A stretch of DNA of 64,000 nucleotides from positions 1,426,001-1,490,000 of the forward strand of contig NZ_AP027043.1 in the NCBI RefSeq assembly GCF_027924665.1, in the 5' to 3' direction. Position numbers and translations under genes: made by a program. A model generated the notes under the pieces. It made no database searches. It saw only the letters and a list, made by a program, of their open reading frames with translations, and was not told the DNA's origin. This DNA is from Flavobacterium sp. GSB-24. Its GTDB lineage: Bacteria > Bacteroidota > Bacteroidia > Flavobacteriales > Flavobacteriaceae. Below are positions 17,016 to 26,069 of the stretch, piece by piece. Positions within the stretch are counted from its first letter, which is position 1, and each line of letters opens with the position of its first letter.

Positions 17016-19049
17016 TTATAATTTGTAATATCCCTTTTCGTTCGTTGGATGGAAAGGGATATTTTTTTTGAGACAGCTGTTCTTCCAAGATTTTTGGATA
17101 GTATTTGAATTCGAGCCATCGGCAATTATAAGTTTTGGCCGAATGCTTTTCAGTACTCTGTCTAGATTTATTTTAGGACTCTGAGTAAGAATCAAAATGT
17201 CTGGCGCTGCATTAGAAGGAAGAATTCCAGTGCTGTCAACGATTAGAATTTTAGTGTCTTTAAAGTAGAGTAAATTTTTAATCTTTTCTGTTTTGGTTAA
17301 AACAATTGAATTACCAACGAGATACATATTTAGGCTTCTGCTGTTTTTATTTTTTGCGAAAGTTGTATCTCTGGTAAAAAGAACAGTATTTTTTCCAATT
17401 CGTTCTGATATAAGAGTGCTATTTTTTTCATGATAAACAATCAATTCCTTTTCGCTTTCGGTTCTGAATTTAGTGAGAATAAAAGCAAGCTGAATTAAAA
17501 TTGTAGAACTAAAAACAAGTACGAGTTTAGTGTAATCTGGTTTCTTTAACCATAGAATTACATAAATAATGAAAAGGTAAAAGGTGAATAAATAATAAGG
17601 GTTAAAACTAATATCTCTTATAACAAACGAGTCAATAGAGGCAACGGCATGAATCATTAGATTTAAGAGATAAATGCTTTTTTCAAAAATGATTGTTACA
17701 AAGTAAGGCGGACTCGTAAAAATTGCAATTATCATTACCACAATTCCTGCAATCATTATAAATGACAGAACAGGAAGAATTATAATATTAGTGACAAAAA
17801 ATAAACCTGGAAATTGGTGAAAATAATACAAACATAAAGGTAAAGTACCAATTTGTGCAGCGAAAGAAACGGTTAAAGCTTCCCAGATATAAACCATCAA
17901 TTTATTCTTTGGTTTGTAGATGTTTTTTAATAGCGGCTGCAACCAAAGAATAAAAAACAAAGCCAAATAACTTAACTGAAAACCGACATCAAATAAAAAA
18001 TACGGTTCAAAAAGTAATATCAATAAAATTGACACTAGTAAAGTGTGGTAAATATTACCTGTTCTTCGCAAATGATTGGCAATTGCTACAAATGAAAACA
18101 TTACAACAGATCTCAAAACCGATGGTGATAGACCTGATATTATTGCAAATCCAGCCAGTGAAATTAAAATAGAAGCAAGTTTAATTAAAGAACCCTTTTT
18201 TGTGTTTGGAATTGGTTTTAAAATAAAGGTTATAAAAAGCATTATAAAACCTACATGTAAACCTGAAACAGATAAAATGTGTGTTGCTCCAGAATATTGA
18301 TAATCTTGAATAATGTCTTGTGAAATTTCTTGCTGCTGACCTAAAATCAAGGCAAGAGCGACATTCATTTCAGCTTTATTAAATTTTGCTTTTTCGAGGT
18401 TTAAAACTATTCTGGAGTGCAGTTTGGCACAATAATACCAAATGTCTTTTGTAATAGTTTTGCTGACTAGTATTTCTTTTTTTTGACAATAAATCTGTGC
18501 ATAAATTTGTTTGTCGGCTAGGTATCTGCCGTAGTCAAATTGATTCGGATTTTTATTTGATTTATTTGCCTGTAAAGCCGTTTGAATCTTAATAGTATTC
18601 CCGATTATCAATTGATTTTCAGTACTGTCCTTTTGAATGTTAATTATAATTTTTCCAGAATAAACCTTATCTGAAATACTTTTAATATGACCAACATAAC
18701 GATCGCTGTAATCGTTACTTTTGAGTTTTTCTCTAAGAATTATAGTTATTGACTGCGGTTTTTCGAATGCTGATTTGCAATGTGTATAGTTATTTTTTTG
18801 AAGTTTCTCGGTATGACTTAAAAGTGTTACAGCCCCAATAACGAAAGAGAAGATATACACAGAAACACCAAATATGATATACTTCTTGTTGTGTTTTAGA
18901 TTCCAGAAATAGCTGAAACAAAATAGTATCAAAGACAATGAAAGTGGAATCATCAGCATTGAAACAGAAAAATGAGAATAGTAGGAAGCAATAACTCCCA
19001 AAATAAAGGCAATTGTTATTTTAACTAACGGAAAATCTAATACTTTCAT
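17016..19049 (-). CDS. comEC: ComEC/Rec2-family DNA-uptake channel protein
   Basis: The 677-residue polytopic protein has an N-terminal DUF4131-type region with two to three helices and an OB-like segment (residues about 30-180). The competence domain contains the conserved HILSVSGLHVGFI and GLSPSVLRSVVMF motifs, followed by many transmembrane helices. ComEC forms the inner-membrane channel for single-stranded DNA in transformation. The C-terminal region after about residue 525 resembles the beta-lactamase-like domain of ComEC, but I find no HxHxDH metal motif. It is the last gene of the surE-lpxB run. A terminator for the opposite strand lies within its 3' coding end. Confidence 0.87.
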   Translation of the reverse strand: MKVLDFPLVKITIAFILGVIASYYSHFSVSMLMIPLSLSLILFCFSYFWNLKHNKKYIIFGVSVYIFSFVIGAVTLLSHTEKLQKNNYTHCKSAFEKPQSITIILREKLKSNDYSDRYVGHIKSISDKVYSGKIIINIQKDSTENQLIIGNTIKIQTALQANKSNKNPNQFDYGRYLADKQIYAQIYCQKKEILVSKTITKDIWYYCAKLHSRIVLNLEKAKFNKAEMNVALALILGQQQEISQDIIQDYQYSGATHILSVSGLHVGFIMLFITFILKPIPNTKKGSLIKLASILISLAGFAIISGLSPSVLRSVVMFSFVAIANHLRRTGNIYHTLLVSILLILLFEPYFLFDVGFQLSYLALFFILWLQPLLKNIYKPKNKLMVYIWEALTVSFAAQIGTLPLCLYYFHQFPGLFFVTNIIILPVLSFIMIAGIVVMIIAIFTSPPYFVTIIFEKSIYLLNLMIHAVASIDSFVIRDISFNPYYLFTFYLFIIYVILWLKKPDYTKLVLVFSSTILIQLAFILTKFRTESEKELIVYHEKNSTLISERIGKNTVLFTRDTTFAKNKNSRSLNMYLVGNSIVLTKTEKIKNLLYFKDTKILIVDSTGILPSNAAPDILILTQSPKINLDRVLKSIRPKLIIADGSNSNTIQKSWKNSCLKKNIPFHPTNEKGYYKL
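17027..17069 (+). terminator. Terminator of the third thioredoxin-fold gene, inside the comEC 3' coding end
   Basis: An 11-bp perfect stem (AATATCCCTTT with AAAGGGATATT) is followed by eight T on the plus strand. The same bases encode the last residues of ComEC (NEKGYYKL) on the other strand. Confidence 0.85.
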
Positions 19050-19101
19050 GCTCTAAAAGTATTAAATATTTGTAAGAAAAATAATAAAAAAAATGCTTTT
19101 T

Positions 19102-19587
19102 TTAAGGAAGTACTCTATTAACCTGCTCGAAAGAATTTTTATAATAAGGTTCTTTGGTAGAAGAAATAATTACACCTTTTGAAGTAGAAGAATGAACAAA
19201 TTTAACTTCATCTGAATTCGCTTCTGTAATTAATCCCACATGATTGATTTGTCTGCTTTTATTGGTTTTAAAGAAGATTAAATCACCTTTTTTGGCGTCA
19301 TTCAGCGGAATTACTTTTCCAATTTTAGCTTGGTCATAAGAGCTTCTTGGAAGTTTTATATTTTCACTTTCGAATGTCGTGTAAACTAATCCAGAGCAGT
19401 CGAAACCGCTTTTTGTAGTTCCGCCAGCTTTGTAACGAACGCCAATATTATCGGTTGCTTTTTCAATTAAATTGTTAACCAGAGTTCTATTTTCTCTTTT
19501 AGATTCATTTTTGCTCACGGCAGTAGAAGTCGATTTACAAGAAGTAAAAGCAACAGTCAAAAGCAGAAAAATTATAATTCTCTTCAA
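19102..19587 (-). CDS. NlpC/P60 (C40) family peptidase lipoprotein
   Basis: The 161-residue protein has a lipoprotein signal with lipobox AFTSCKS. A single NlpC/P60 domain follows: the nucleophile in SGFDCSGLVYTTF, His in RQINHVGLI, and a third polar residue region VHSSTSKGV. This family hydrolyses D-gamma-glutamyl-diaminopimelate bonds in peptidoglycan. It sits 10 bp after lpxB, so it is co-transcribed. There is no SH3 or LysM targeting domain. Confidence 0.92.
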   Translation of the reverse strand: MKRIIIFLLLTVAFTSCKSTSTAVSKNESKRENRTLVNNLIEKATDNIGVRYKAGGTTKSGFDCSGLVYTTFESENIKLPRSSYDQAKIGKVIPLNDAKKGDLIFFKTNKSRQINHVGLITEANSDEVKFVHSSTSKGVIISSTKEPYYKNSFEQVNRVLP

Positions 19588-19597
19588 AACGTGGTAA

Positions 19598-20716
19598 TTA
19601 ATTATTTTTTAAATCGGCAACTATAAGTTTGGCAGTTTTTTTACTCGCGCCAACTCCTCCAAGTTTTTGCTCTAAAATATCATAGTTTTGAAGCAGTTTA
19701 GAGCGATAATCCGGTTCTAATAATTTTTGAAGCTCTTCTTTAATTCGCTTTTTGTTGCAGTCAGCTTGAATCAATTCAGTTACAACTTCTTGATCCATAA
19801 TTAAATTAACCAGCGAAATGTACTTTAATGTAATAATACGTTTCGCGATTTGGTACGAAACTTCACTTCCTTTATAACAAACTACTTCGGGAACTTTAAA
19901 AAGTGCTGTTTCAAGAGTTGCTGTCCCAGAAGTTACCAAAGCAGCTGTTGAAGAGCGCAGTAAATCGTAGGTCTTGTTTGAAACAAACGCAATGTTTTTG
20001 TTCTTTAGAAACTGCTGATAGAATTCATATTCCTGACTTGGGGCGCCGGCAATTACAAATTCGTAATCTTGAAAATCATCAACAACACTTAACATTACAC
20101 TCAGCATTTTGGTAATTTCCTGTTTACGGCTTCCCGGTAAAACAGCAATAATTGGTTTTTCGCCCAAATTATTTTCTTTCCTAAACAGAGCTTCATCAAA
20201 TGCAGGCTGATTCTGAATAGCATCGATTAAAGGATGGCCGACAAAATCAACTGGAAACTGATGTTTATCTTCGTAAAAACTTTTTTCAAAAGGCAAAATA
20301 ACAAACATCTTATCGACGTCTTGTTTGATTGCTTTAATACGGTTTTCTTTCCAAGCCCAAATTTGAGGCGAAATATAATAGTGAGTTTTATAACCTAGCT
20401 CTTTTGCCCATTTAGCAATTCGCATATTAAAACCAGGATAATCTATAAAAATAATGACATCTGGTTTAAACTCAGTAATGTCTTTTTTGCAGATTTTTAT
20501 ATTGTTTAAAATGGTTTTTAAGTTGAAAACCACTTCTATAAAGCCCATAAAAGCTAGATCTCGGTAATGTTTTACAAGAGTTCCGCCTGCTTTCTGCATT
20601 AAGTCACCTCCCCAAAATCGAATGTCTGCTTGAGGATCTTCAGCATACAAAGCTTTCATTAAATTAGATCCGTGTAAATCTCCAGAGGCTTCACCTGCTA
20701 TTATGTAATACTTCAT
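19598..20716 (-). CDS. lpxB: Lipid-A-disaccharide synthase
   Basis: The 372-residue GT19 glycosyltransferase joins UDP-diacylglucosamine and lipid X to make the lipid A disaccharide on the cytoplasmic side of the inner membrane. The N-terminus AGEASGDLHGSNLM, the segment YISPQIWAWKENR, the VLPGSRKQEI motif and the C-terminal VTSGTATLETALF are diagnostic. The length is normal. A perfect -7 box TATCTTTG at 20771-20778 on the minus strand could give it a private promoter as well as read-through from surE. Confidence 0.96.
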   Translation of the reverse strand: MKYYIIAGEASGDLHGSNLMKALYAEDPQADIRFWGGDLMQKAGGTLVKHYRDLAFMGFIEVVFNLKTILNNIKICKKDITEFKPDVIIFIDYPGFNMRIAKWAKELGYKTHYYISPQIWAWKENRIKAIKQDVDKMFVILPFEKSFYEDKHQFPVDFVGHPLIDAIQNQPAFDEALFRKENNLGEKPIIAVLPGSRKQEITKMLSVMLSVVDDFQDYEFVIAGAPSQEYEFYQQFLKNKNIAFVSNKTYDLLRSSTAALVTSGTATLETALFKVPEVVCYKGSEVSYQIAKRIITLKYISLVNLIMDQEVVTELIQADCNKKRIKEELQKLLEPDYRSKLLQNYDILEQKLGGVGASKKTAKLIVADLKNN

Positions 20717-20770
20717 GATGGTTTTTTTGAAAAATGCTCAAATTATAATTCAGCAATTATTGTAACAAAG

Positions 20771-20778
20771 CAAAGATA
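20771..20778 (-). promoter_or_regulatory. Possible internal promoter -7 box for lpxB
   Basis: On the minus strand TATCTTTG matches TAnnTTTG and lies 55 nt upstream of the lpxB start, just after the preceding gene's stop. Confidence 0.4.
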
Positions 20779-20782
20779 AGAT

Positions 20783-21052
20783 TTAAATAACTAATGTAGA
20801 AATGGCCAACACAATCACGGCTAAAATTACGCCTCGAGCCATTAATTCTTTGTTTCTTTTTAAAAGAATGGCAAAAACGCCTAGGTCTAAAAGTGTTCCT
20901 AAAGTGATAATTTTTCCAAGATATCCCTGCTGTTTAATAATATGAATACCCGAAGAAATATCAAAATTTGTAAAGAATGTGATGAACAAATAACTTCCTA
21001 AAAGAGCGGTAAAAATTCCGATTATAAAACCGACAAGTATTTCTTTAATCAT
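20783..21052 (-). CDS. Small membrane protein, 89 aa, unknown function
   Basis: Three hydrophobic stretches are visible (residues about 4-26, 46-64 and 70-88), with short polar loops such as IHIIKQQGYLGK and KRNKELMARG. The start overlaps the surE stop by 8 bp, which indicates translational coupling. I do not recognise a characterised family. Its place between surE and lpxB suggests an envelope role. Confidence 0.75.
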   Translation of the reverse strand: MIKEILVGFIIGIFTALLGSYLFITFFTNFDISSGIHIIKQQGYLGKIITLGTLLDLGVFAILLKRNKELMARGVILAVIVLAISTLVI

Positions 21053-21824
21053 TTAATTTCCATGTATTAAGTTGTTGAATAGAGTGGTGGGCAGTCAAGT
21101 CAAATTGTACGGGAACTACAGAAATATATCCGTTTTCCAGCGCCCATTCATCTGTATCTTCGCCTTGATCTTCGTTTACAAATTTGCCGGCAAGCCAGTA
21201 ATAATCTTTACCAAAAGGAGTTTGTCTTTTATCAAATTTTTGGGCGTAGTATGCTTTCGCTTGACGGCAAACCTTAATTCCTTTAATTTCTGTTTCTTTC
21301 AATTTCGGAAAATTGACATTTAAAACTACACCTGGAGGCAGCTTATTAGCTAGTGTTTCTAAGGCAATTTTTTTGACAAAAGACTTAATAGGTTCAAAAT
21401 CGGCATTCCAATCAAAGTCTAAAAGTGAGAAACCAATGGCTTGAATTCCTTCTATTCCAGCTTCAACCGCAGCGCTCATAGTTCCCGAATAAATTACATT
21501 TATAGAAGAATTTGAACCATGGTTAATTCCCGAAACGCATAAATCTGGTTTGCGTTTTAAGATTTCATTAACTGCCAGCTTTACACAATCTACAGGGGTT
21601 CCAGAGCAGCTATATTCTGCAATTGTGTCATCATCTTTAGAAATCTTATCGAGAAACAAAGTGTTGTTAATCGTTATAGCGTGCCCCATTGCACTTTGGG
21701 GTTTGTCTGGAGCAACGACGATTACTTCGCCGATTGTTTCCATAACACTGATAAGAGTTCGTATTCCAGGAGCTAAGATGCCGTCATCATTAGTTACCAA
21801 TATTAAAGGTTTTTCGGCTTTCAT
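21045..21824 (-). CDS. surE: 5'/3'-nucleotidase SurE
   Basis: SurE dephosphorylates nucleoside monophosphates with a divalent metal. The metal site VTNDDGILAPGI sits at the N-terminus, followed by VVAPDKPQSAMGHAIT, the segment CSGTPVDCVKLA, and SGINHGSNSS. The length of 259 residues is typical. It heads the minus-strand surE, membrane protein, lpxB, NlpC/P60, comEC run. A TACATTTG -7 box lies 47 nt upstream. Confidence 0.95.
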   Translation of the reverse strand: MKAEKPLILVTNDDGILAPGIRTLISVMETIGEVIVVAPDKPQSAMGHAITINNTLFLDKISKDDDTIAEYSCSGTPVDCVKLAVNEILKRKPDLCVSGINHGSNSSINVIYSGTMSAAVEAGIEGIQAIGFSLLDFDWNADFEPIKSFVKKIALETLANKLPPGVVLNVNFPKLKETEIKGIKVCRQAKAYYAQKFDKRQTPFGKDYYWLAGKFVNEDQGEDTDEWALENGYISVVPVQFDLTAHHSIQQLNTWKLND

Positions 21825-21870
21825 TTTATGAATATTATGTGTAATTTTAACAATTGTAAGATTTTAAAAA

Positions 21871-21878
21871 CAAATGTA
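21871..21878 (-). promoter_or_regulatory. -7 element of the surE operon
   Basis: On the minus strand TACATTTG matches TAnnTTTG. The nearest TTTG is about 25 nt upstream, wider than usual. Confidence 0.45.
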
Positions 21879-22038
21879 ACCACAGATTTATCGGGATAAG
21901 TCACAAATAATGTAAAATTTGTCAACTAAGTTAAAGAACTTTTTTGCGAATTAAACATTTTTATATCTTTAACAAAAAATTATCGTGACGTTAGCTCTCG
22001 TGGCATAGTTTTTAACGTAACTTAGATAAAAAAAATTG

Positions 22039-24222
22039 ATGAATGCTATTATAAAGTTTATGAAAAGAAATTATAAGATACTCATAGCCGTATTGTGCTT
22101 ATCGCTTACATTATTTGCATTTAAGATGAATGCCGATAGAACAATCGACCCTGATCCGAATAGAGATAAAACACTTTTAGAGTTACTAGCATTTGTTATT
22201 GAAAAAGGACATTATAGTCCAGCAGAAATAAATGATGAATTCTCAAAAGGGATTTTTAAAGATTATATTGAAGCGTTAGACCCTTCAAAGAGATTTTTCC
22301 TGCAGTCGGATATTGATGAATTTAAGCAGTATGAATTAATGCTTGACGATCAGTTTTTGAATAAGGATATTACTTTTTTCAACCTAACTTACACAAGGTT
22401 GATGAAACGTATGGAAGAAAGTAAAAAACGTTACAAAACGATTTTAGCTCAGCCATTTAACTATAATGTTGATGAAACTTTTAATGCCGATTATGAGCAC
22501 ATTCCGTATGCGAAAAACTTAACTGAGATTAACGAAAGATGGAGAAAACAAATTAAATTATCGACTCTTTCTTCTCTTGTTACTAAACAAAAAATCGAAG
22601 AAGAAAAGAAGAAAAAAGATCCAGCTTATAAAGAAAAATCTTTTGAAACTTTAGAAAAAGAAACACGCGAAAGTTCTTTAAAATCTCTGGATGATAATTT
22701 TAGTGTTATTAAAGATTTGAATAGAGAGTACTGGTTTTCAGTTTATTTGAATTCTATTATGACTCGTTTTGATCCGCATACAAGTTATTTTGCACCTGAA
22801 GAAAAAGACCGTTTTGATGTAAACATCAGTGGTAAATTAGAAGGTATTGGAGCACGTTTGACTAAGAAAAATGATTTCACTCAAATTGATGAATTAATTT
22901 CTGGCGGACCTGCTTGGAAAGGAAAACAACTAGAAGCTGGTGATTTGATTTTAAAAGTTGCTCAAGGAAATGAGGAGCCTGTAGATGTTGTCGGAATGCG
23001 TTTGGATGATGTTGTGAAGAAAATTAAAGGCCACAAAGGAACTGAGGTTAAACTTACAGTTAAAAAAGTGGACGGAAGTATTAAAGTAATTTCGATTATC
23101 AGAGATGTAGTTGAAATTGAAGAAACTTATGCTAAGTCTAGTATTGTAGAGAAAAATGGTTTAAAATATGGAGTGATTTATCTTCCTAAGTTTTATATCG
23201 ATTTTGAAAACAAAGACGGACGTGATGCTGGAAAAGATATCGCTCTTGAAGTAGAGAGATTGAAAAAAGAAAACGTCAACGGAATTGTTTTAGACGTACG
23301 TGATGACGGTGGTGGATCTCTTTCGACAGTAGTTGATATTGCTGGTTTATTTATCGAAGAAGGACCAATTGTTCAAGTTAAATCTGCTGGTAAAAAGAAA
23401 GAAGTTCTATACGATAAAGACAAAAAAATCGAATGGGATGGTCCGTTAGTAATCATGGTGAACAGTTTTTCTGCTTCGGCTTCTGAGATTTTAGCTGCAG
23501 CGATTCAGGATTACAAACGTGGTGTAATTATCGGAAGTAAACAAACTTACGGTAAAGGAACGGTACAAAACGTATTAGATTTGAATCAATTTGTTCGTAA
23601 TGCAAATTATGGAGATCTTGGAGCTTTGAAAATTACAGGACAAAAATTCTACAGAATCAATGGTGGATCTACTCAACTAGAAGGTGTTCATAGTGATGTT
23701 GTTATGCCAGATCGTTACGCTTACCTAAAAATGGGTGAGAGAGATATTGACAATGCAATGCCATGGGATAAAATTGATCCAGCTGATTACAGCACTTGGA
23801 CTTCTAATGAGAATTTTAATAAAGCTATTATTAATAGTAAAAATAGAATTGCTCAAAATGCTCAATTCAAATTAATTGATGACAATGCAAAATGGATTGA
23901 CGTTAAGAATAAAGAGAATACTTATAGCTTAAACATTAACAGCTTTAAAGCAACTCAAGAACAGGTAGAAAATGAAGGTAAGAAATACAAACCAATTTTA
24001 GATTATAAAAATGATTTGGTTTTTAAATCACTGCCTTACGAAGAAGTTGAAATGAATGCTGATGCTACTTTAAAAGAAAAAAGAGATGCATGGCACCAAG
24101 CTTTAGCAAAAGATGTTTATGTAGAAGAAGCATTAAATGTTTTGGATGATTTACAAGGAAAAGGTTTAGTAAAAAATAATGTTTCTCCGAAAATGAAAAA
24201 GGATAAACTAGTGAAGTCTTAA
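22039..24222 (+). CDS. S41 family carboxy-terminal processing protease (Prc/Tsp-like)
   Basis: The product is 727 residues from the ATG at 22039; a TTG one codon upstream is less likely. An N-terminal membrane/signal segment (KILIAVLCLSLTLFAF) is followed by a helical Prc-type domain. A PDZ domain spans about 255-345 (GKLEGIGARLTKKND, ISGGPAWKGKQLEAGD). The S41 catalytic core has the Ser in NSFSASASEI and the Lys in YGKGTVQN. A C-terminal DUF3340-like helical region rich in Lys completes the Tsp architecture. It degrades or trims periplasmic proteins from their C-termini. Confidence 0.93.
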   Translation: MNAIIKFMKRNYKILIAVLCLSLTLFAFKMNADRTIDPDPNRDKTLLELLAFVIEKGHYSPAEINDEFSKGIFKDYIEALDPSKRFFLQSDIDEFKQYELMLDDQFLNKDITFFNLTYTRLMKRMEESKKRYKTILAQPFNYNVDETFNADYEHIPYAKNLTEINERWRKQIKLSTLSSLVTKQKIEEEKKKKDPAYKEKSFETLEKETRESSLKSLDDNFSVIKDLNREYWFSVYLNSIMTRFDPHTSYFAPEEKDRFDVNISGKLEGIGARLTKKNDFTQIDELISGGPAWKGKQLEAGDLILKVAQGNEEPVDVVGMRLDDVVKKIKGHKGTEVKLTVKKVDGSIKVISIIRDVVEIEETYAKSSIVEKNGLKYGVIYLPKFYIDFENKDGRDAGKDIALEVERLKKENVNGIVLDVRDDGGGSLSTVVDIAGLFIEEGPIVQVKSAGKKKEVLYDKDKKIEWDGPLVIMVNSFSASASEILAAAIQDYKRGVIIGSKQTYGKGTVQNVLDLNQFVRNANYGDLGALKITGQKFYRINGGSTQLEGVHSDVVMPDRYAYLKMGERDIDNAMPWDKIDPADYSTWTSNENFNKAIINSKNRIAQNAQFKLIDDNAKWIDVKNKENTYSLNINSFKATQEQVENEGKKYKPILDYKNDLVFKSLPYEEVEMNADATLKEKRDAWHQALAKDVYVEEALNVLDDLQGKGLVKNNVSPKMKKDKLVKS

Positions 24223-24245
24223 ATTCGGAAGAATTTAATTTGTTT

Positions 24246-24288
24246 AAAAACGCTCTATAAATGTTGAATTTATGGAGCGTTTTTTTTG
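24246..24288 (+). terminator. Terminator of the S41 protease gene
   Basis: A long stem (AACGCTCTATAAAT with ATTTATGGAGCGTT, one wobble) is followed by eight T. Confidence 0.88.
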
Positions 24289-24317
24289 TAAGTTTAGCCC
24301 TTAATAAAAATGGTTTT

Positions 24318-25103
24318 ATGAAAAGTTGTATAGTTTTAGTTTTGATGAGTTTTGCATTATTATCTTGTAAAAAAAACAATATAGAGATTAATGAAAGCAA
24401 GAATGATAATGAAATAGTTTCTTTTTCAGGAAACTCAAATAGTACAGATTCTTTATACACGTTTGCTTATCTGCCAACATCTACAACAAAACAAATTGTA
24501 AAACATCAATATTATACGCTTTCGTACAATGAAAAGTTTGAACAGGCAGAATGGGTGGCGTACGAACTAAAGAAAGAATACTTAAAAAACCATGACTATA
24601 AAAGACCTTATTTTATAGAAGATCCAAAAGTAACTACTGGTTCTGCAGATTGGAGGAATTATAAAAAATCAGGTTATGATAAAGGGCATCTTTGTCCTGC
24701 GGGAGATATGGAATTTAATAAGGATGCTTATAATGATACTTTTTACACTTCGAATATTTCTCCTCAGAAAAAAGAATTTAATGCTGGAATTTGGAATAGG
24801 CTAGAGCAGAAGACACGTTATTGGGCAGGAAAATACAATGATATTTATGTAGTAACGGGCGGAATTCCAAAAGATTCAGACAAAAAAATAGGAACAGAAA
24901 AAGTTGCTGTTCCTAAGTATTTTTATAAAATTATCTTAGCCAAATCTGGAAAAGAGCATAAAGCGATTGCTTTTCTAGTTCCAAACGAAGAAAATGATAA
25001 ATCTATCTATGATTTTATGGTTCCAATCGAGACATTAGAAAAAATGACTGGAATTAATTTCTTCCCGAATTTAAAAAACTTAAAAAGTAGTAAGGACTTT
25101 TAA
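24318..25103 (+). CDS. DNA/RNA non-specific endonuclease (NUC1-like) lipoprotein
   Basis: The 261-residue protein starts at the ATG that gives a lipoprotein signal (LMSFALLSCKKN); an upstream in-frame start would run through the preceding terminator. The beta-beta-alpha-metal nuclease motif is DKGHLCPAGDM with the catalytic His, and YTSNISPQKKEFNAGIW carries the metal-binding Asn. It probably degrades extracellular or periplasmic nucleic acid. Its 3' end overlaps the convergent rpe gene by 24 bp. Confidence 0.92.
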   Translation: MKSCIVLVLMSFALLSCKKNNIEINESKNDNEIVSFSGNSNSTDSLYTFAYLPTSTTKQIVKHQYYTLSYNEKFEQAEWVAYELKKEYLKNHDYKRPYFIEDPKVTTGSADWRNYKKSGYDKGHLCPAGDMEFNKDAYNDTFYTSNISPQKKEFNAGIWNRLEQKTRYWAGKYNDIYVVTGGIPKDSDKKIGTEKVAVPKYFYKIILAKSGKEHKAIAFLVPNEENDKSIYDFMVPIETLEKMTGINFFPNLKNLKSSKDF

Positions 25104-25742
25104 CTCGGCAATTGTTTCAATTTGATTTTCAGCTTTAAAAACAAAACTTCCAGCGACCAATACATCGGCTCCCGCTTCTACTAATTGTTTTGCATTTTTG
25201 TTGGTAACGCCGCCGTCAATTTCAATAAGAGTTGACGCATTTTTACGTGTAATTAATGCTTTTAACTTTTTGACTTTGTCATAAGTGTTCTCTATAAATG
25301 ATTGTCCTCCAAAACCAGGATTCACACTCATAATACAAACTACGTCAATATCGTTAATAACGTCTTCTAAGAGATCAATATTAGTATGAGGATTCATAGC
25401 TACTCCAGCTTTCATTCCTTCTGCTTTAATCGCCTGAAGCGTTCTGTGCAAGTGTGTACAGGCTTCGTAATGTACTGTTAATCCGTTAGCCCCTAAATCT
25501 GCAAAAGTTTTAATATAGCGATCAGGATCGATAATCATTAAATGCACATCGATATATTTTTTCGCATGTTTTGAAATAGCTTCTAAAACTGGCATTCCGA
25601 AAGAAATATTCGGAACAAAAACTCCATCCATAATATCAATATGAAACCAATCAGCCTGACTGTTGTTTATCATTTCAATATCGCGCTGTAAATTAGCAAA
25701 ATCTGCCGCAAGAACTGAAGGAGCAATAAATGTATTTTTCAT
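25080..25742 (-). CDS. rpe: Ribulose-phosphate 3-epimerase
   Basis: The 220-residue TIM barrel interconverts ribulose- and xylulose-5-phosphate in the pentose phosphate pathway. The start is the ATG giving MKNTFIAPSVLAADF, since upstream in-frame sequence is intergenic repeat. Catalytic and metal residues are seen in HIDIMDGVFVPNISFG, DVHLMI, the conserved MSVNPGFGGQSF and the phosphate loop EIDGGVTNKNA with AGSFVF. Confidence 0.96.
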   Translation of the reverse strand: MKNTFIAPSVLAADFANLQRDIEMINNSQADWFHIDIMDGVFVPNISFGMPVLEAISKHAKKYIDVHLMIIDPDRYIKTFADLGANGLTVHYEACTHLHRTLQAIKAEGMKAGVAMNPHTNIDLLEDVINDIDVVCIMSVNPGFGGQSFIENTYDKVKKLKALITRKNASTLIEIDGGVTNKNAKQLVEAGADVLVAGSFVFKAENQIETIAELKVLTTF

Positions 25743-25806
25743 TTTGTTGTAGTGTGTTGTTTTTTTTACAAAGATAAAATTTTTATGCTGTGCGTGGTAA
25801 TTTAAC

Positions 25807-25901
25807 CGCAGAGTGCGCGAAGAATTTACGCAAAGTCCGCGAAGAATTATAAAGTAATTTACTAACAGTTCAAAGTTTGCAAAGCTTAGCGGACTTTGCG
25901 T
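25807..25901. repeat. Intergenic repeat element: two 22-bp direct copies plus 13-bp inverted repeat
   Basis: Two adjacent 22-bp units (25807-25828 and 25829-25850) match at 18 of 22 positions and share CGCGAAGAATT. ACGCAAAGTCCGC at 25828-25840 recurs inverted and perfect at 25889-25901. The GC content is higher than the flanks. From memory, CGCAAAG-type repeats are dispersed in Flavobacterium intergenic DNA. Confidence 0.7.
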
Positions 25902-25909
25902 TAAAAAAA

Positions 25910-25943
25910 AGAAATAAAAAACTCCGGTAATCAGCCGGAGTTT
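25910..25943 (-). terminator. Terminator of rpoD
   Basis: A 9-bp perfect stem (AAACTCCGG with CCGGAGTTT) and a 7-nt loop are followed on the minus strand by a run of T. Confidence 0.85.
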
Positions 25944-26069
25944 CAATCATCAATCAAAAAACGAACAGTCAATCAAACTGTTGTTTGTGGTAAAATTCCA
26001 ATTTAAAATAACCAAATTCCAAGCCAATTGTAATTTGGGATTTAAAAAATATTGAAATTTAATATTGTT

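Larger units (their letters stand above)
25743..26069 (-). other. 327-bp gene-free stretch between rpe and rpoD
   Basis: It holds a repeat element (25807-25901), the rpoD terminator hairpin, and otherwise plain AT-rich sequence. The first 60 bp form the rpe leader. I see no open reading frame with coding character. Confidence 0.6.

Noticed and set aside
24261..24317. In-frame upstream start for the nuclease lipoprotein
   Set aside because: The extension runs through the terminator of the S41 gene and hides a clean lipoprotein signal that begins at 24318.
25743..25946. In-frame N-terminal extension of rpe
   Set aside because: It covers intergenic repeat sequence and the terminator region. 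The protein family begins at MKNTFIAPS.
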